From Bacteroidales bacterium (GTDB lineage: Bacteria; Bacteroidota; Bacteroidia; Bacteroidales; JAADJA01), in NCBI GenBank assembly GCA_021740645.1, contig JAIOZL010000007.1, forward strand, positions 83,144 through 147,143: a stretch of 64,000 nucleotides of DNA, read 5' to 3'. Position 1 is the first letter of the stretch. The number at the start of each line of letters is the position of its first letter. A model generated the notes under the pieces. That model searched no databases. It was not told where the DNA came from and saw nothing but the letters and a program-made list of their open reading frames with translations. This document shows, piece by piece, positions 14,827-24,705 of the stretch. The position numbers were made by a program, and so were the translations under genes.

Positions 14827-16941
14827 CTAATGTACCACAAACTTACAATTCCCCACAGGCAAACCATCACTGTATATCACCGCAACATACATCCCGCCTG
14901 GCCAGATGTTTATATCCACTATGCTTTTCTCCTGATGGCGGAAAACTATCTCAGTATAAATCTCCTTACCATAAATATCAAAACACTTTAATTCAATATT
15001 GCTGTGATGCTCTGTATTCTCAAACTCAAAAGTAATACCCCCTTTTGTGGCCGGGTTGGGATAAGCTGTTATAGGTATAGTTTTTAAATGGGCATAGTAT
15101 TCCTCAGGTATGGGTATATCCACCCCGGTAATAATATCACAATCATCTAAATAGATAAAACCACTTTGTGGCAGGCCGGGGGTGGTGCATAGGCTATCAT
15201 AGGTATAATTGCCCGGGTCCAATGTATCGTACTCCAGGTTGAGGTTGAGTTTTGACAGGGCTATTTCCCAGTTGCCGGTTTGTTTAAGGGTGGAGTTTGA
15301 GACAATTTTTTTATTAAAGGCCGTAATCATGGTGTAGGGGTCTTCAGAATTATGCTGGATATGATCATAAACAGTAATATTATTAAAAATATTTGTATCC
15401 AATAAAATCTCTGTTGCATATCCTTCATTTGGTATTACATACAAACCGCCTAAAACATAGTAGGAATCTATATGTTCAAAGTACAATGGTACCCCTTTTT
15501 GTATAGATGGACTTATTAATTCATTATCAATTATAACATACTGAATGGTGTTGCCCAATGAATCAAATTCCAATAACAAAGTTTGCATTGTTTCTGTAGG
15601 CCATTTATTTGCGATACCAATAAACCTATTATCATTTATTTGGAATATATTTTTACCTTGTCCGAAAATCGTATCATTTAAACCAAATGGAAGTACCCAC
15701 TTTTCATTTCCAGTTGAATCAACCTTAACAAATAATGATCTTAAACCTTTAGGGCCTCCTGGGTTCCAGGGGTCTTCCCAATAAACATCGCCTGATATTA
15801 GATATTCATTTTGGGAAGTAATCATTATTTTTTTCCCTAATGGCAAGGCGCTTTCAGGGTGAATAATGCTACTACAATATGTTTTTCTCCAGATTAAATT
15901 TCCCTGTGAATTCAACTTAAACAAATCCATATCCCCAACATTATTCTCTCCATATTGATTTACCAAAACAATGATGTTTCCAGAAGATGTTTCAACTATA
16001 TCCTGTGCCCAGGGATTTGTTTGTATACTACCGGCAAATATTGTACACCATTCCTTGTCCCCACATGCATTTAATTTTATTACAAATGGATCAGATGCAC
16101 CGATATCTGTCCAAACTGCACCGCACGCCAATATCCCACCATCAGATGTTTGGTATACTGCATTCAAATAATTACTTTCTTCCGATTCAATTATTTTTTC
16201 CCATAATACATCTCCATTGACATCTGTTTTTATTAGCCATGACCATCCGCTTTCATCATCAAAATAGCCCCCACTCATTAAAAACGCTTTATCATAGGTT
16301 TCAATGATGTCCCTGCTATAATCATAACGATTGGGTTCACCGTAATACTTTGGCCAATTTGTAGAGTCAATTTTCAATGACTCACCCTCTCCGGTAATCA
16401 ATGTATTATTGTTAAACATAGGTGGATTGTATTTATCAATAGGTCCATCTATATAATGTAATAAAGAGCCAGAATCAGGCAAAGTATAATTTATTTCCTC
16501 GTAAAGCTTCATCACTTTTAGAGATGCCGAGGAAATTTCATGATCGGGAAATTGTATAAAATGACGAACGCGTTCCCTCATATCAAGGTTTGGACTTTTG
16601 TCACCTGATAAGCTAAATATCAATTGAAGGCTAATCGCTTTTAGGTAGTCAAGGGCCTCATTTTTATCATTAAGGTTTATTTGTTGGCACAAATAGTTCT
16701 CTATTATGCGCTTTTCCAGGGATATTGTTTTACAGGATATAGGATCACCAGATGTAACAATATACTGCACCCCCTTTATTTTAAACATCGGTATAGGTGA
16801 GCATACAGGGCTCCCACCGCAATATTTAAAGACGATGGTATTCTCATTAAATTCTATGTTTGCAAAGCTTGTTAGCCAGCCATCCTTTTCCTGTGCGTTT
16901 AATGCGAACGGAAATAAAAGAAATAAAAAGAATATCCTCAT
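14827..16941 (-). CDS. T9SS-exported beta-propeller protein
   Basis: A 704-residue secreted protein, counted from the ATG at 16941, which begins the signal peptide MRIFFLFLLFPFALNAQE. A longer frame adds 12 residues without improving the signal. An N-terminal segment of about 190 residues is unique to this copy. It is followed by repeated blade-like units (SGGYFDDESGWSWLIKTDVNG, GGILACGAVW, PFVIKLNACG, FKLNSQGNLIWRK) that suggest a beta-propeller. The last 80 residues are a T9SS type A sorting domain (ITAYPNPATKGGITFEFEN ... GNCKFVVH). It is a paralogue of the genes at 17.0 and 60.3 kb. Function beyond surface export is unknown. Confidence 0.8.
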   Translation of the reverse strand: MRIFFLFLLFPFALNAQEKDGWLTSFANIEFNENTIVFKYCGGSPVCSPIPMFKIKGVQYIVTSGDPISCKTISLEKRIIENYLCQQINLNDKNEALDYLKAISLQLIFSLSGDKSPNLDMRERVRHFIQFPDHEISSASLKVMKLYEEINYTLPDSGSLLHYIDGPIDKYNPPMFNNNTLITGEGESLKIDSTNWPKYYGEPNRYDYSRDIIETYDKAFLMSGGYFDDESGWSWLIKTDVNGDVLWEKIIESEESNYLNAVYQTSDGGILACGAVWTDIGASDPFVIKLNACGDKEWCTIFAGSIQTNPWAQDIVETSSGNIIVLVNQYGENNVGDMDLFKLNSQGNLIWRKTYCSSIIHPESALPLGKKIMITSQNEYLISGDVYWEDPWNPGGPKGLRSLFVKVDSTGNEKWVLPFGLNDTIFGQGKNIFQINDNRFIGIANKWPTETMQTLLLEFDSLGNTIQYVIIDNELISPSIQKGVPLYFEHIDSYYVLGGLYVIPNEGYATEILLDTNIFNNITVYDHIQHNSEDPYTMITAFNKKIVSNSTLKQTGNWEIALSKLNLNLEYDTLDPGNYTYDSLCTTPGLPQSGFIYLDDCDIITGVDIPIPEEYYAHLKTIPITAYPNPATKGGITFEFENTEHHSNIELKCFDIYGKEIYTEIVFRHQEKSIVDINIWPGGMYVAVIYSDGLPVGNCKFVVH

Positions 16942-17002
16942 CAATGAATGGTTTATAAAGATGAGTAAAGATAGCATAACTTGTTTAATTAATCTTTACT
17001 AT

Positions 17003-17032
17003 CCGCTAAGCACTTTGGAAGCGCTAAGCAGG
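17003..17032 (-). terminator. Imperfect hairpin after a T9SS gene
   Basis: ccgctaagcactt-tgg-aagcgctaagcagg, a diverged copy of the hairpin at 14789-14817 and placed equivalently, 9 bases past the stop of the next minus-strand gene. The two hairpins appear to have been copied together with the 3' ends of their genes. Confidence 0.45.
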
Positions 17033-17041
17033 TAATAGATC

Positions 17042-18664
17042 TTACTGCACCACAAACTTACACTCCCCCACAGGCAAACCATCGCTGTAAATTACCGCCA
17101 TATAAAAACCCTTGGTCCAGTTATAAATAGATACTAAACTTTCCCCCTGATGCCGGTAAACTTTTTCATGGTATACCTCTTTACCATAAATATTAAAACA
17201 TTTTAGTTGTATGTGGGTGTGGTGTTCCGTATTCTCAAACTCAAACGTAATGCTCCCTTTAGTAGCCGGATTTGGATAAGCTGTTATGGGTATGGTTTTT
17301 AAGTGGGCATAATACTCCTCCGGTGATGGGATATCCACCTCGGTTATAATATCACAATCATCTAAGTAGATAAAGCCGCTTTGTGGCAGGCCGGGGGTGG
17401 TGCAAAGGCTGTCGTAGTTGTAGTTACCCGGATCAAGAGTGTCATACTCCAGGCTGAGGTTGAGCTTGGAGAGGGCTATTTCCCAGTTGCCGGTTTCTTT
17501 GAAGGTGGAGTTATTTATAAGCTTATTATCACTTGTTTTTATCAAGTTGTGAGGTTCAGAAAGTAACAAATAAAATGCACTATCATATATTTGTAGCTCT
17601 TGGCTAAAAATATTGGTATCAATACTTGCATCAAACAGGGGATAAACTTCTCCCGGTTCAATTTCTACAATTCCTTCTAAATAGTATTTTGCTTCATTTT
17701 GAACAATTTTTACAAAAGCTCCCTCAATTATATTTGTACTAAAATTTTCAGGTTCTTCAATATGGTAATCAAGTTCATTACCATTTTCATCAAACCTCAT
17801 TAATAATGGCTTTATCTGATCATTTCCAATCCAATTTGAACCGGTAGCGACAAACTTATCATTGAATAGAGGTTCTATTGACATTTTACCGGTTCCCCTT
17901 AGAGTATCATTTAAACCAAATGGAAGTACCCATTTTTCTATCCCCAAACTATCTACCAAAATAAATAAAGGTCTGATCCATTTACCACTTCCCGGACTCC
18001 AGGGATCTTCCCAGTAAACATCGCCTGTTATGAGGTATTCATTTTGTAATGTAATTATTACTTTGTTTCCCAATGGCAAAGCGGATTCAGGATGTATATA
18101 ACCACTGCAATATGCTTTCTTCCAAAGCATATCCCCTTCTGAGTTCAATTTTAATAGGTGCATGGTTTCTTCGGGGTAATCACCAAATGTATTTACAAGT
18201 ATTACAATATCACCTGATGGGGTTTCTTTTACGTCCTGTGCCCAGGGTAAAACAAGAGGCTCTGAAGAATAAAAACTCTTGCACCAAATTTTTTCGCCGC
18301 ATTCATTTAGTTTTACTACATAAGGCATTTGATTAGCTTCTCCATAATTTATTGCCCCACAAGCAATTACTCCCCCATCCATCAAAGGATGCAAAGCCAA
18401 TAAATAGTTCATTCCGTTGCACTCCAGGATTTTTTCCCATAAAACATTGCCATTAATATCTGTTTTTATCAACCACGACCAAGTACTTTCATCAGTAAAG
18501 TACCCCCCACACATTAATAAACCCTTGTCATAGGTTTCAATAATATCGTAGCTGTAATCTTTCCGGTTGGGTTCGCCATAATATTTCGGCCACACTTGTG
18601 CTTCGGAATACTGTACAGATATGATTAGAACAATGGTTAAAACGATTCCTGAATATTTCTTCAT
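17042..18664 (-). CDS. T9SS-exported beta-propeller protein, paralogue
   Basis: A 540-residue secreted protein, taking the ATG at 18664 that opens the signal peptide MKKYSGIVLTIVLIISVQ (a longer frame adds MIEIII). After the signal it starts directly at the blade region (WPKYYGEPNRKDYSYDII) that begins near residue 200 of the previous protein. The C-terminal 150 residues are almost the same in both: LDPGNYNYDSLCTTPGLPQS, FIYLDDCDIITEV, AYPNPATKGSITFEFEN, then GECKFVVQ. The middle is much more divergent than the ends. The role is unknown. Confidence 0.82.
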   Translation of the reverse strand: MKKYSGIVLTIVLIISVQYSEAQVWPKYYGEPNRKDYSYDIIETYDKGLLMCGGYFTDESTWSWLIKTDINGNVLWEKILECNGMNYLLALHPLMDGGVIACGAINYGEANQMPYVVKLNECGEKIWCKSFYSSEPLVLPWAQDVKETPSGDIVILVNTFGDYPEETMHLLKLNSEGDMLWKKAYCSGYIHPESALPLGNKVIITLQNEYLITGDVYWEDPWSPGSGKWIRPLFILVDSLGIEKWVLPFGLNDTLRGTGKMSIEPLFNDKFVATGSNWIGNDQIKPLLMRFDENGNELDYHIEEPENFSTNIIEGAFVKIVQNEAKYYLEGIVEIEPGEVYPLFDASIDTNIFSQELQIYDSAFYLLLSEPHNLIKTSDNKLINNSTFKETGNWEIALSKLNLSLEYDTLDPGNYNYDSLCTTPGLPQSGFIYLDDCDIITEVDIPSPEEYYAHLKTIPITAYPNPATKGSITFEFENTEHHTHIQLKCFNIYGKEVYHEKVYRHQGESLVSIYNWTKGFYMAVIYSDGLPVGECKFVVQ

Positions 18665-18685
18665 AATGATTATTTCAATCAATTA

Positions 18686-18713
18686 CAGCACTTCCCATTT
18701 CGGGGAAGTGCTG
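18686..18713 (-). terminator. 11-bp perfect hairpin after the beta-helix gene
   Basis: cagcacttccc-atttcg-gggaagtgctg, 20 bases past the stop of the large beta-helix gene. There is no U-tract. It contains the core agcactt, which also occurs in the two hairpins at 14.8 and 17.0 kb. Confidence 0.5.
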
Positions 18714-18732
18714 AGTATTAAAATTTCAACTT

Positions 18733-21700
18733 TTATTTAACTTTTGTAAACTTAACTGATTCTATCTCTTTATTGTTTACCAAAATTGTGGCAACATAAA
18801 CCCCGGCCTTCAGTTGGGAAATGTTCAGGGTTTTCTGGTTTTGCCTACCAACCAGGTTTACCTGCATTTGTGTAACGCCCTGTGCATTTGCAATTTTAAC
18901 TATAACAGCTTCATAATCCATTTCAAGCTGATGTTCCAGGATAAGGTAATCACGGGCAGGATTGGGGAATATTTCCAGGTAATGATGATCATCGAGCGCA
19001 CTTAATAAATCCTCATATTTTTGCTCCAGGGCAGCCGATTTCGAAAAATCGGGCAGTATGATGGGCTCATCCCAGGAAGTTTCTTCCATTGCAAGCAACA
19101 CATTCCTGGCATAAACCGGGGCCTTGCCCTTTTCATGGGCTTCAATTTCAAATAGGTTTTCAATTTGAAGGCTGTCGGCATCTGTCAGGGCCTTACCTTC
19201 CTGGGCTATACCGGCCAGCAAATTGTAATAATTTATTAATTGCTGATGGGCTTCCTGTTCTTCAGGCCTTAAGATAAATTGTGAGGGTATGGAGTTCAGG
19301 ACATCAAGCCCTGTGCTCCCTGCCCCTTGCCCTAAGCTCAACAAAGCCAGGCGGTATTTCGACATTAAGCCGTTATCATTCTCAAGCAGTACCGAAAGAC
19401 TGTCCATTGAAACCGCCGGATTAAGGGTATCAGCCAAGTAATAGCTAATAAGTTTGTTGAAAACCAGGCCGCGTTTTTGTTTGTAATGGGCTAAATTCGA
19501 CCGCAGGTTTTCATAAACCGACACCAGGCTTTGGCCCTGCAATATCTGGGCTTTCATATAATCAGGCATGGGATTGTTTCGTTCTTCAATTTTTCCCAAC
19601 AAAACATCGTCCTTGGCATTGTGGGGGTTGGCCACCATTACGTCCCGTATCATCACATTGGGCAATACCTCTTCTTTTTCAATGGCCGATTCCATAACCG
19701 TATCTGAAATATATGGGGAATTGTTCATAAGCTCATTATATACGTCATAAGCTTGTTGCGTAGTGCTTATATCCACCTCCCATTTCAGATCTTCGGTACT
19801 GCCGCCGTCTTTCAGGAGGTTGATGATGTTTTGTACCGAATCGGCTTTGGCGTCGGTTGAAGCCATCCTCCCTTTCATTTCGCTTTCGTCATCCGAATTC
19901 CCCCCACCCGGATCGCTTGAAGGGCAACTTTCCTCCGGTTCCCAATAAGCCCCAGGGTTTGTGTTTGGAAAAGGGAATACCGTTTCATCGGTGTAATAAT
20001 CAGGCCGTAGATGCCAAGGGTCATTTTGCAAATAATGATAATAATAATAGACATCATTGGCCTCGTTGTAAATATCAGTTGCTTCACCCAATGGGCCTGT
20101 CCAGCTAAAGCGGTTACCTGCAGGTGCATCTGGTGCATTTTCGTTAGCTCCCTGAAATGCGGCTATTCCGGCAGTATTAAGCATCAGCCCCCCGGCATCC
20201 CAGGATACAGCCTGGTCGTACTCATTGCCTGTATATTCGTTGCATTTAAGCACCAGTCCGGTAGTGCCATCGTAAGAGCGGTTGCTTTGCTGGGCAAGTA
20301 TACCAAATACCAAGTCTTCAAACTGGTTCCTGTATATTTGGTTTGGCTCACCACCAGAATTATTTACTACTATCCCCAGACCTACAATTTCACCTTTATT
20401 AATATAATTGTCCTCAATTTTATACCCGCTTGAGCGGTCAAGGTAAATTCCATAGGGCCAATCATATCCACTGACCGGGCCGGTGCTTATGGTGCAATTT
20501 GTTATCAAGCCATATTCTATGGCACTGAAGTATATGGACCTGTTTTGGCCGCTGAAGTTTATATGATCAATGAGGGGAAAATAGAGGCTGCCCCCGGAGG
20601 TGGCATAAATTCCCCGTTTGAGGTTGGTAAATGTACCGGCTTCCCATTCGGTACAGTCTTCCCCTGGGTTGAGGCATTTGCCTTTTACAGCAAAACCGGA
20701 ATTAAAACTGTAAATACCCCCACCATAACATGGGTTGCTGCTTGCATTGCTAAAATGACAGCCTATAAAAGATATTCCTTTTACACTGTTCATCCTTATA
20801 AAGTAGTCGGGGTTGTTGGTACTTGAAAAATTATTATCTGTAGTAAAATAACAATCACCAAAACCGCTTACACTGTTTAAACCGTAATCATAAAAATGAA
20901 CCGCAACTTTATTATTGATAAAGTTGGCCTCAGATGCCTGGACAATGCCACCAGTATAATCAAAGTCGAGAGTCCCCTCACTTCCATTATTATCTTCTTT
21001 AATTGTTTTTATAGCAGTAGAAGCTTTCTCAATGGTCCCGCCATTAATTACTTTTAGCCAACCCTGGTCAGTAGGATTTTGATTAGCTGTAGCTGTTCCC
21101 CAAACCTCTATACCCTGCCACATATGGGGGCCGGTTATGGTACCACCATCAATAGTTAGTTTGGCGCCTCGTTTGACGATGATCTTGGTATCGTTATCAA
21201 CCTCTAAGGTGTTTTTCACTATTAATGTCCCACCGGATTCGATTGTGATTAAACTGGCTTCAAAGTCTAAGTGATTATTAATAATTAGTGTTGCACCTGG
21301 TTGAATTGCCATTAAATCACCTTCAAATAAAAAATCGTGATTCCATGTAAGTTCCTGATCAACTATAATTAAGGTTTCAGGTATACAAATTAAATTTATT
21401 CCGGGAGATGAAATTTCAAAATTACCTCTCAAATTATCAGGATGAAAAAATATTTTACCGCTCCCGGTAAACTTTGCATCCATGATGGTAACACCGGGCT
21501 CAATAGTTAACTCTACACTGCTACCGCCTAATTCATATTCAGAGAGAAAATCGCCGATCTGATCGGTTGGGCATAATACATCCCTTAAATCATCGAAACC
21601 AGTATTATTTGTCATTACCCAGGCTTTGTCAGGGTATTTACCATGGACAGTAAGAAATTTGTAATCTTCAGGAAAGGTTAAATCACAGTCAATAGAAACT

Positions 21701-22812
21701 TTTGAAGGATTATAGATAATTTTCTCAGAGGGATTAATGTTTTCTAAATCAATTGAAGAATTTATTGTATATGTATGCTCAATACCTGTCTCAAAGGTAG
21801 AATTAGAATTTGGGACTCCTTCATATTCTCCATAATCATCAAAACCAGCATATGCTTTAGCAGGTTTATTCCTAAGTGGAGGAGATAAAAGAGCATAAGG
21901 TGCCGGGTAAAAATAAAAATCACCAAAATCATCTGGAAAATAATTGTTACCAAAACCAGGGTTAAAAGGACCGGTGATTTCAACATCATCTTCATGGATA
22001 TAATTAATTGAACCTATAGGGTTTATACCAGATGGGTATGCCCCGTTAAACCATCCTAGATTTGAAGTTGTATTATATTGATGATTCGAAAGTTCACCCC
22101 AATCAGGAATACCGTCATATAGGATTTTTGGCATGAAAATGACATCATATTTTTCAGTGCTATTTACGCTCATTCCATCGTTTTCATTTGTAAAGGGATA
22201 GTATCTCATTCTCCCTCTGGTGTTGTCATATAACCAGGAAATCTTAACCTTAATTTCCCCATCTATTGTCGTTCCTTCATGTACGTTTAGGGTAATTCGT
22301 AAAATAGTATGAGGTAAAATCATTCTATCAGTTTCCCATGGCGCATCAGAAATATAGGATCGGGTTACAAGTGTTGTAGGATAACTAGTTTCGTTCGGAT
22401 AATCAAACCCCAATGGGTTAGAGTATTGATATACATCCATTCCAGATGAAATTATCCATCCAAAACCGGGATATGGTTCCACAATGGTGTTTAACAGATT
22501 ATCAGGTAAAACTTCGAAGTTTCTAACATTTGAGCTAGGTGTACAATCCATATTAATGTAACAATCCGGTACAAACGGATAGGATACGCATTCAAAATCA
22601 TAGGATATGAAATTGGTATAGTCGTTAAGCCACCAAAACGACCAATAAAACGATGATATTCGAATTTGATATTCTCCATCATAATAAGTAGGTGATCCCT
22701 GAGTATTGTATAATTCAAACAAATTTTCAGGATTATAATGATTAATAATATCCTGCGAAAAGCAAGTTGAAGAGAAAGTGTAAACTAAAAATAAAAGTGT
22801 AAGTTTTTTCAT
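18733..22812 (-). CDS. Giant T9SS-exported right-handed beta-helix protein
   Basis: A 1359-residue surface protein. A signal peptide ends near CFSQ (residue 20). An N-terminal region of about 430 residues, rich in Y, W and P, has no family I recognise. From about 500 to 900 come short repeats with G-G-x-[IVL] turns (IESGGTLIVKN, VKRGAKLTIDGG, WQGIEVWG, GISFIGCHFSN, SGYKIEDNYI), the signature of a parallel beta-helix. A helical segment (about 1010-1270; IRDVMVANPHNAKDDVLL, MPDYMKAQIL) and a T9SS sorting domain (from IFPNPARDYLIL) follow. The broken gene at 57.4-60.2 kb is its paralogue. No catalytic residues are evident. An adhesin or polysaccharide-related role is only a guess. Confidence 0.82.
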   Translation of the reverse strand: MKKLTLLFLVYTFSSTCFSQDIINHYNPENLFELYNTQGSPTYYDGEYQIRISSFYWSFWWLNDYTNFISYDFECVSYPFVPDCYINMDCTPSSNVRNFEVLPDNLLNTIVEPYPGFGWIISSGMDVYQYSNPLGFDYPNETSYPTTLVTRSYISDAPWETDRMILPHTILRITLNVHEGTTIDGEIKVKISWLYDNTRGRMRYYPFTNENDGMSVNSTEKYDVIFMPKILYDGIPDWGELSNHQYNTTSNLGWFNGAYPSGINPIGSINYIHEDDVEITGPFNPGFGNNYFPDDFGDFYFYPAPYALLSPPLRNKPAKAYAGFDDYGEYEGVPNSNSTFETGIEHTYTINSSIDLENINPSEKIIYNPSKVSIDCDLTFPEDYKFLTVHGKYPDKAWVMTNNTGFDDLRDVLCPTDQIGDFLSEYELGGSSVELTIEPGVTIMDAKFTGSGKIFFHPDNLRGNFEISSPGINLICIPETLIIVDQELTWNHDFLFEGDLMAIQPGATLIINNHLDFEASLITIESGGTLIVKNTLEVDNDTKIIVKRGAKLTIDGGTITGPHMWQGIEVWGTATANQNPTDQGWLKVINGGTIEKASTAIKTIKEDNNGSEGTLDFDYTGGIVQASEANFINNKVAVHFYDYGLNSVSGFGDCYFTTDNNFSSTNNPDYFIRMNSVKGISFIGCHFSNASSNPCYGGGIYSFNSGFAVKGKCLNPGEDCTEWEAGTFTNLKRGIYATSGGSLYFPLIDHINFSGQNRSIYFSAIEYGLITNCTISTGPVSGYDWPYGIYLDRSSGYKIEDNYINKGEIVGLGIVVNNSGGEPNQIYRNQFEDLVFGILAQQSNRSYDGTTGLVLKCNEYTGNEYDQAVSWDAGGLMLNTAGIAAFQGANENAPDAPAGNRFSWTGPLGEATDIYNEANDVYYYYHYLQNDPWHLRPDYYTDETVFPFPNTNPGAYWEPEESCPSSDPGGGNSDDESEMKGRMASTDAKADSVQNIINLLKDGGSTEDLKWEVDISTTQQAYDVYNELMNNSPYISDTVMESAIEKEEVLPNVMIRDVMVANPHNAKDDVLLGKIEERNNPMPDYMKAQILQGQSLVSVYENLRSNLAHYKQKRGLVFNKLISYYLADTLNPAVSMDSLSVLLENDNGLMSKYRLALLSLGQGAGSTGLDVLNSIPSQFILRPEEQEAHQQLINYYNLLAGIAQEGKALTDADSLQIENLFEIEAHEKGKAPVYARNVLLAMEETSWDEPIILPDFSKSAALEQKYEDLLSALDDHHYLEIFPNPARDYLILEHQLEMDYEAVIVKIANAQGVTQMQVNLVGRQNQKTLNISQLKAGVYVATILVNNKEIESVKFTKVK

Positions 22813-23114
22813 TCTTTAAGATCCTGGTAACTACTTTTTTGAATTGGCAATTATGTTTTGTTAATAATTTGATTCCAAATATAGTTAATATTTTTCAATA
22901 TTTTAAATTTAGAAAAGTGTTGTGTTTAGTTTTATGTTATAATAGTATCCGCTTGTGCCTTTTGCTTAAGCTGCAATGCTCATTCATCGTATAAAATGAG
23001 CTGGCATTACCTATCAATAGCTGAAAAATGATTTGTGTATAAAAATACAAATCTTTCGGTTAAGATCTTCAAAACCTTTTTTCGGTTATTATAAGTGTTG
23101 ATTTTTCCCTGTTC
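22813..23114 (-). promoter_or_regulatory. 302-bp AT-rich gap with a probable minus-strand promoter
   Basis: On the minus strand TATATTTG (22883-22876) matches the -7 consensus and would give a leader of about 60 bases for the beta-helix gene. No good TTG sits at -33. The rest of the gap is AT-rich with no gene, repeat or strong hairpin that I can see. Confidence 0.35.
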
Positions 23115-24551
23115 TTATTCTGTTTGTGAATTCCCCATACTTCCAAAACTAAACCGCATCAAACCCATTGCAAAGGATACAGTAGGTTTATCTTGAGAAA
23201 AATAGGTAGTAATATCCCTCACGGCGATACCTAACTCCCAGCTAAAACTATCGTTATTAAAAGGAAGGAAAGAAATTCCCACAGGAATATTAGTTCCCGT
23301 TTCACCTCCGGTAACCATTCCTATTGAACCCCTAAACCATTTAACCGGCGAGATACGGGTTCCCAGGCCAACGATCATCTTATCATACGAACCGGGTGTT
23401 TCATTCATCGGGACATAAAATTCTGTTCCGAACTCAAACTTCTCATTTAAAACATAAGCAGCCCCGGCCCTTAAGCTCATGGGTAAATCAGTTGACCTGC
23501 TTTCCAGTCCTTCCCAACCACCCCACTTCAGGTTATCAAAGGCCACATTGTCGTCCAACTCAAAAATATTATAGTTATCAATTCCTGCAGTCTGTATATC
23601 AGTTAAATCAGTATCTTCTCCGGTATACACATTTCCATCCCATTTTATACTGCCAATATCTGTTAAAGCAAGTGAAAGCCTTAGTTGATTAAATAAAAGA
23701 GCTGACACACCGAAATCCAGTCCAAACCCCTGGCCCACTTTCTGGTAGTTATTTCCTTCGATTTTTGATGGTGATGGAGCGTCATAGTCTACCTGCAAAA
23801 CCGGATTAAGCGATGACAAGGCGGTAAGCACTCCTCCCTGGTAGGAATAATTGAACAAACTATAGCCTTCAAGGTATTTGAATCCAACACCCCCATAAAG
23901 TGAAAAATTTTCGTTGTTGAGGATAGCCCTTCCATAAGAAAAATTATATTCCCTAAACCAAACAACTTGTAATGAAGTTCCTTCAAAAAGATCAGTTACC
24001 TTTTCCGGGTCAAAGGCTTCACCGGTATATTCACCGGTTTGTGGGTCGAAATAAACGGTATCAAAATATGCGGCGTTATACCCGTTAAACAGAATATCGG
24101 CACTTTCTTCATTAAGGTTAGAATCCCACATAACACGTTCTTTTACAGAAAACCCAAAGCCACCAATTTTATCATCCTGGAATGAAACGCCAAAACCACT
24201 TATGTTCCCTTCTACCTGAAGTTTAGTATTGGTGAAGTTTTCGACAGCTTCTTGCCTTTCTTCATCAGTAAAGGTTTTTCCGGTAGAAAAGAGATCGTTT
24301 ACCAATGTCCGTTTAAGCGGTTCAGAGTAGATGGTAAAATCTGCCTCACCTATACCCACATTCATTAAATGATTGTTTCGTTTCCAGCCTAAATTGGCCG
24401 GATTAATACCAAGGCATTGATAATCTGTAACTACAGCTGTGCTATATCCAGCTCCTGTTACGGTAAACGCACCGGATTGATTTTGTGAGAATGAAACCAA
24501 AGGGAAAATGTATACGCAAAAAAGAAGGACAATAGGATGTAATTTTTTCAT
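23115..24551 (-). CDS. DUF5723 family outer-membrane protein
   Basis: A 478-residue predicted outer-membrane beta-barrel. A signal peptide ends near VSFSQ (residue 23). The family opening follows (GAFTVTGAGYSTAVVTDYQC, LGINPANLGWKRN). Alternating amphipathic strands with aromatic ends fill the rest (FGVSFQDDKIGGFGFSVKER, LSLYGGVGFKYLEG-like segments, MRFSFGSMG). DUF5723 proteins are restricted to Bacteroidota and resemble FadL/PorV-type barrels. The substrate is unknown. It is divergently placed from mltF, separated by 154 bases. Confidence 0.82.
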   Translation of the reverse strand: MKKLHPIVLLFCVYIFPLVSFSQNQSGAFTVTGAGYSTAVVTDYQCLGINPANLGWKRNNHLMNVGIGEADFTIYSEPLKRTLVNDLFSTGKTFTDEERQEAVENFTNTKLQVEGNISGFGVSFQDDKIGGFGFSVKERVMWDSNLNEESADILFNGYNAAYFDTVYFDPQTGEYTGEAFDPEKVTDLFEGTSLQVVWFREYNFSYGRAILNNENFSLYGGVGFKYLEGYSLFNYSYQGGVLTALSSLNPVLQVDYDAPSPSKIEGNNYQKVGQGFGLDFGVSALLFNQLRLSLALTDIGSIKWDGNVYTGEDTDLTDIQTAGIDNYNIFELDDNVAFDNLKWGGWEGLESRSTDLPMSLRAGAAYVLNEKFEFGTEFYVPMNETPGSYDKMIVGLGTRISPVKWFRGSIGMVTGGETGTNIPVGISFLPFNNDSFSWELGIAVRDITTYFSQDKPTVSFAMGLMRFSFGSMGNSQTE

Positions 24552-24705
24552 TGGGGTATGTTTGAAGTTTAAAGAAAATTGAAGGCGAAAGGTACAATAT
24601 TTTTAAAAACGTTTTATTAAAATTTGCGTAAAATTATCTTAAACAACTAAACATATAACTGTAAATTGAATACTTTGAATTAGATTTATACTTAATTTAG
24701 TCGTA

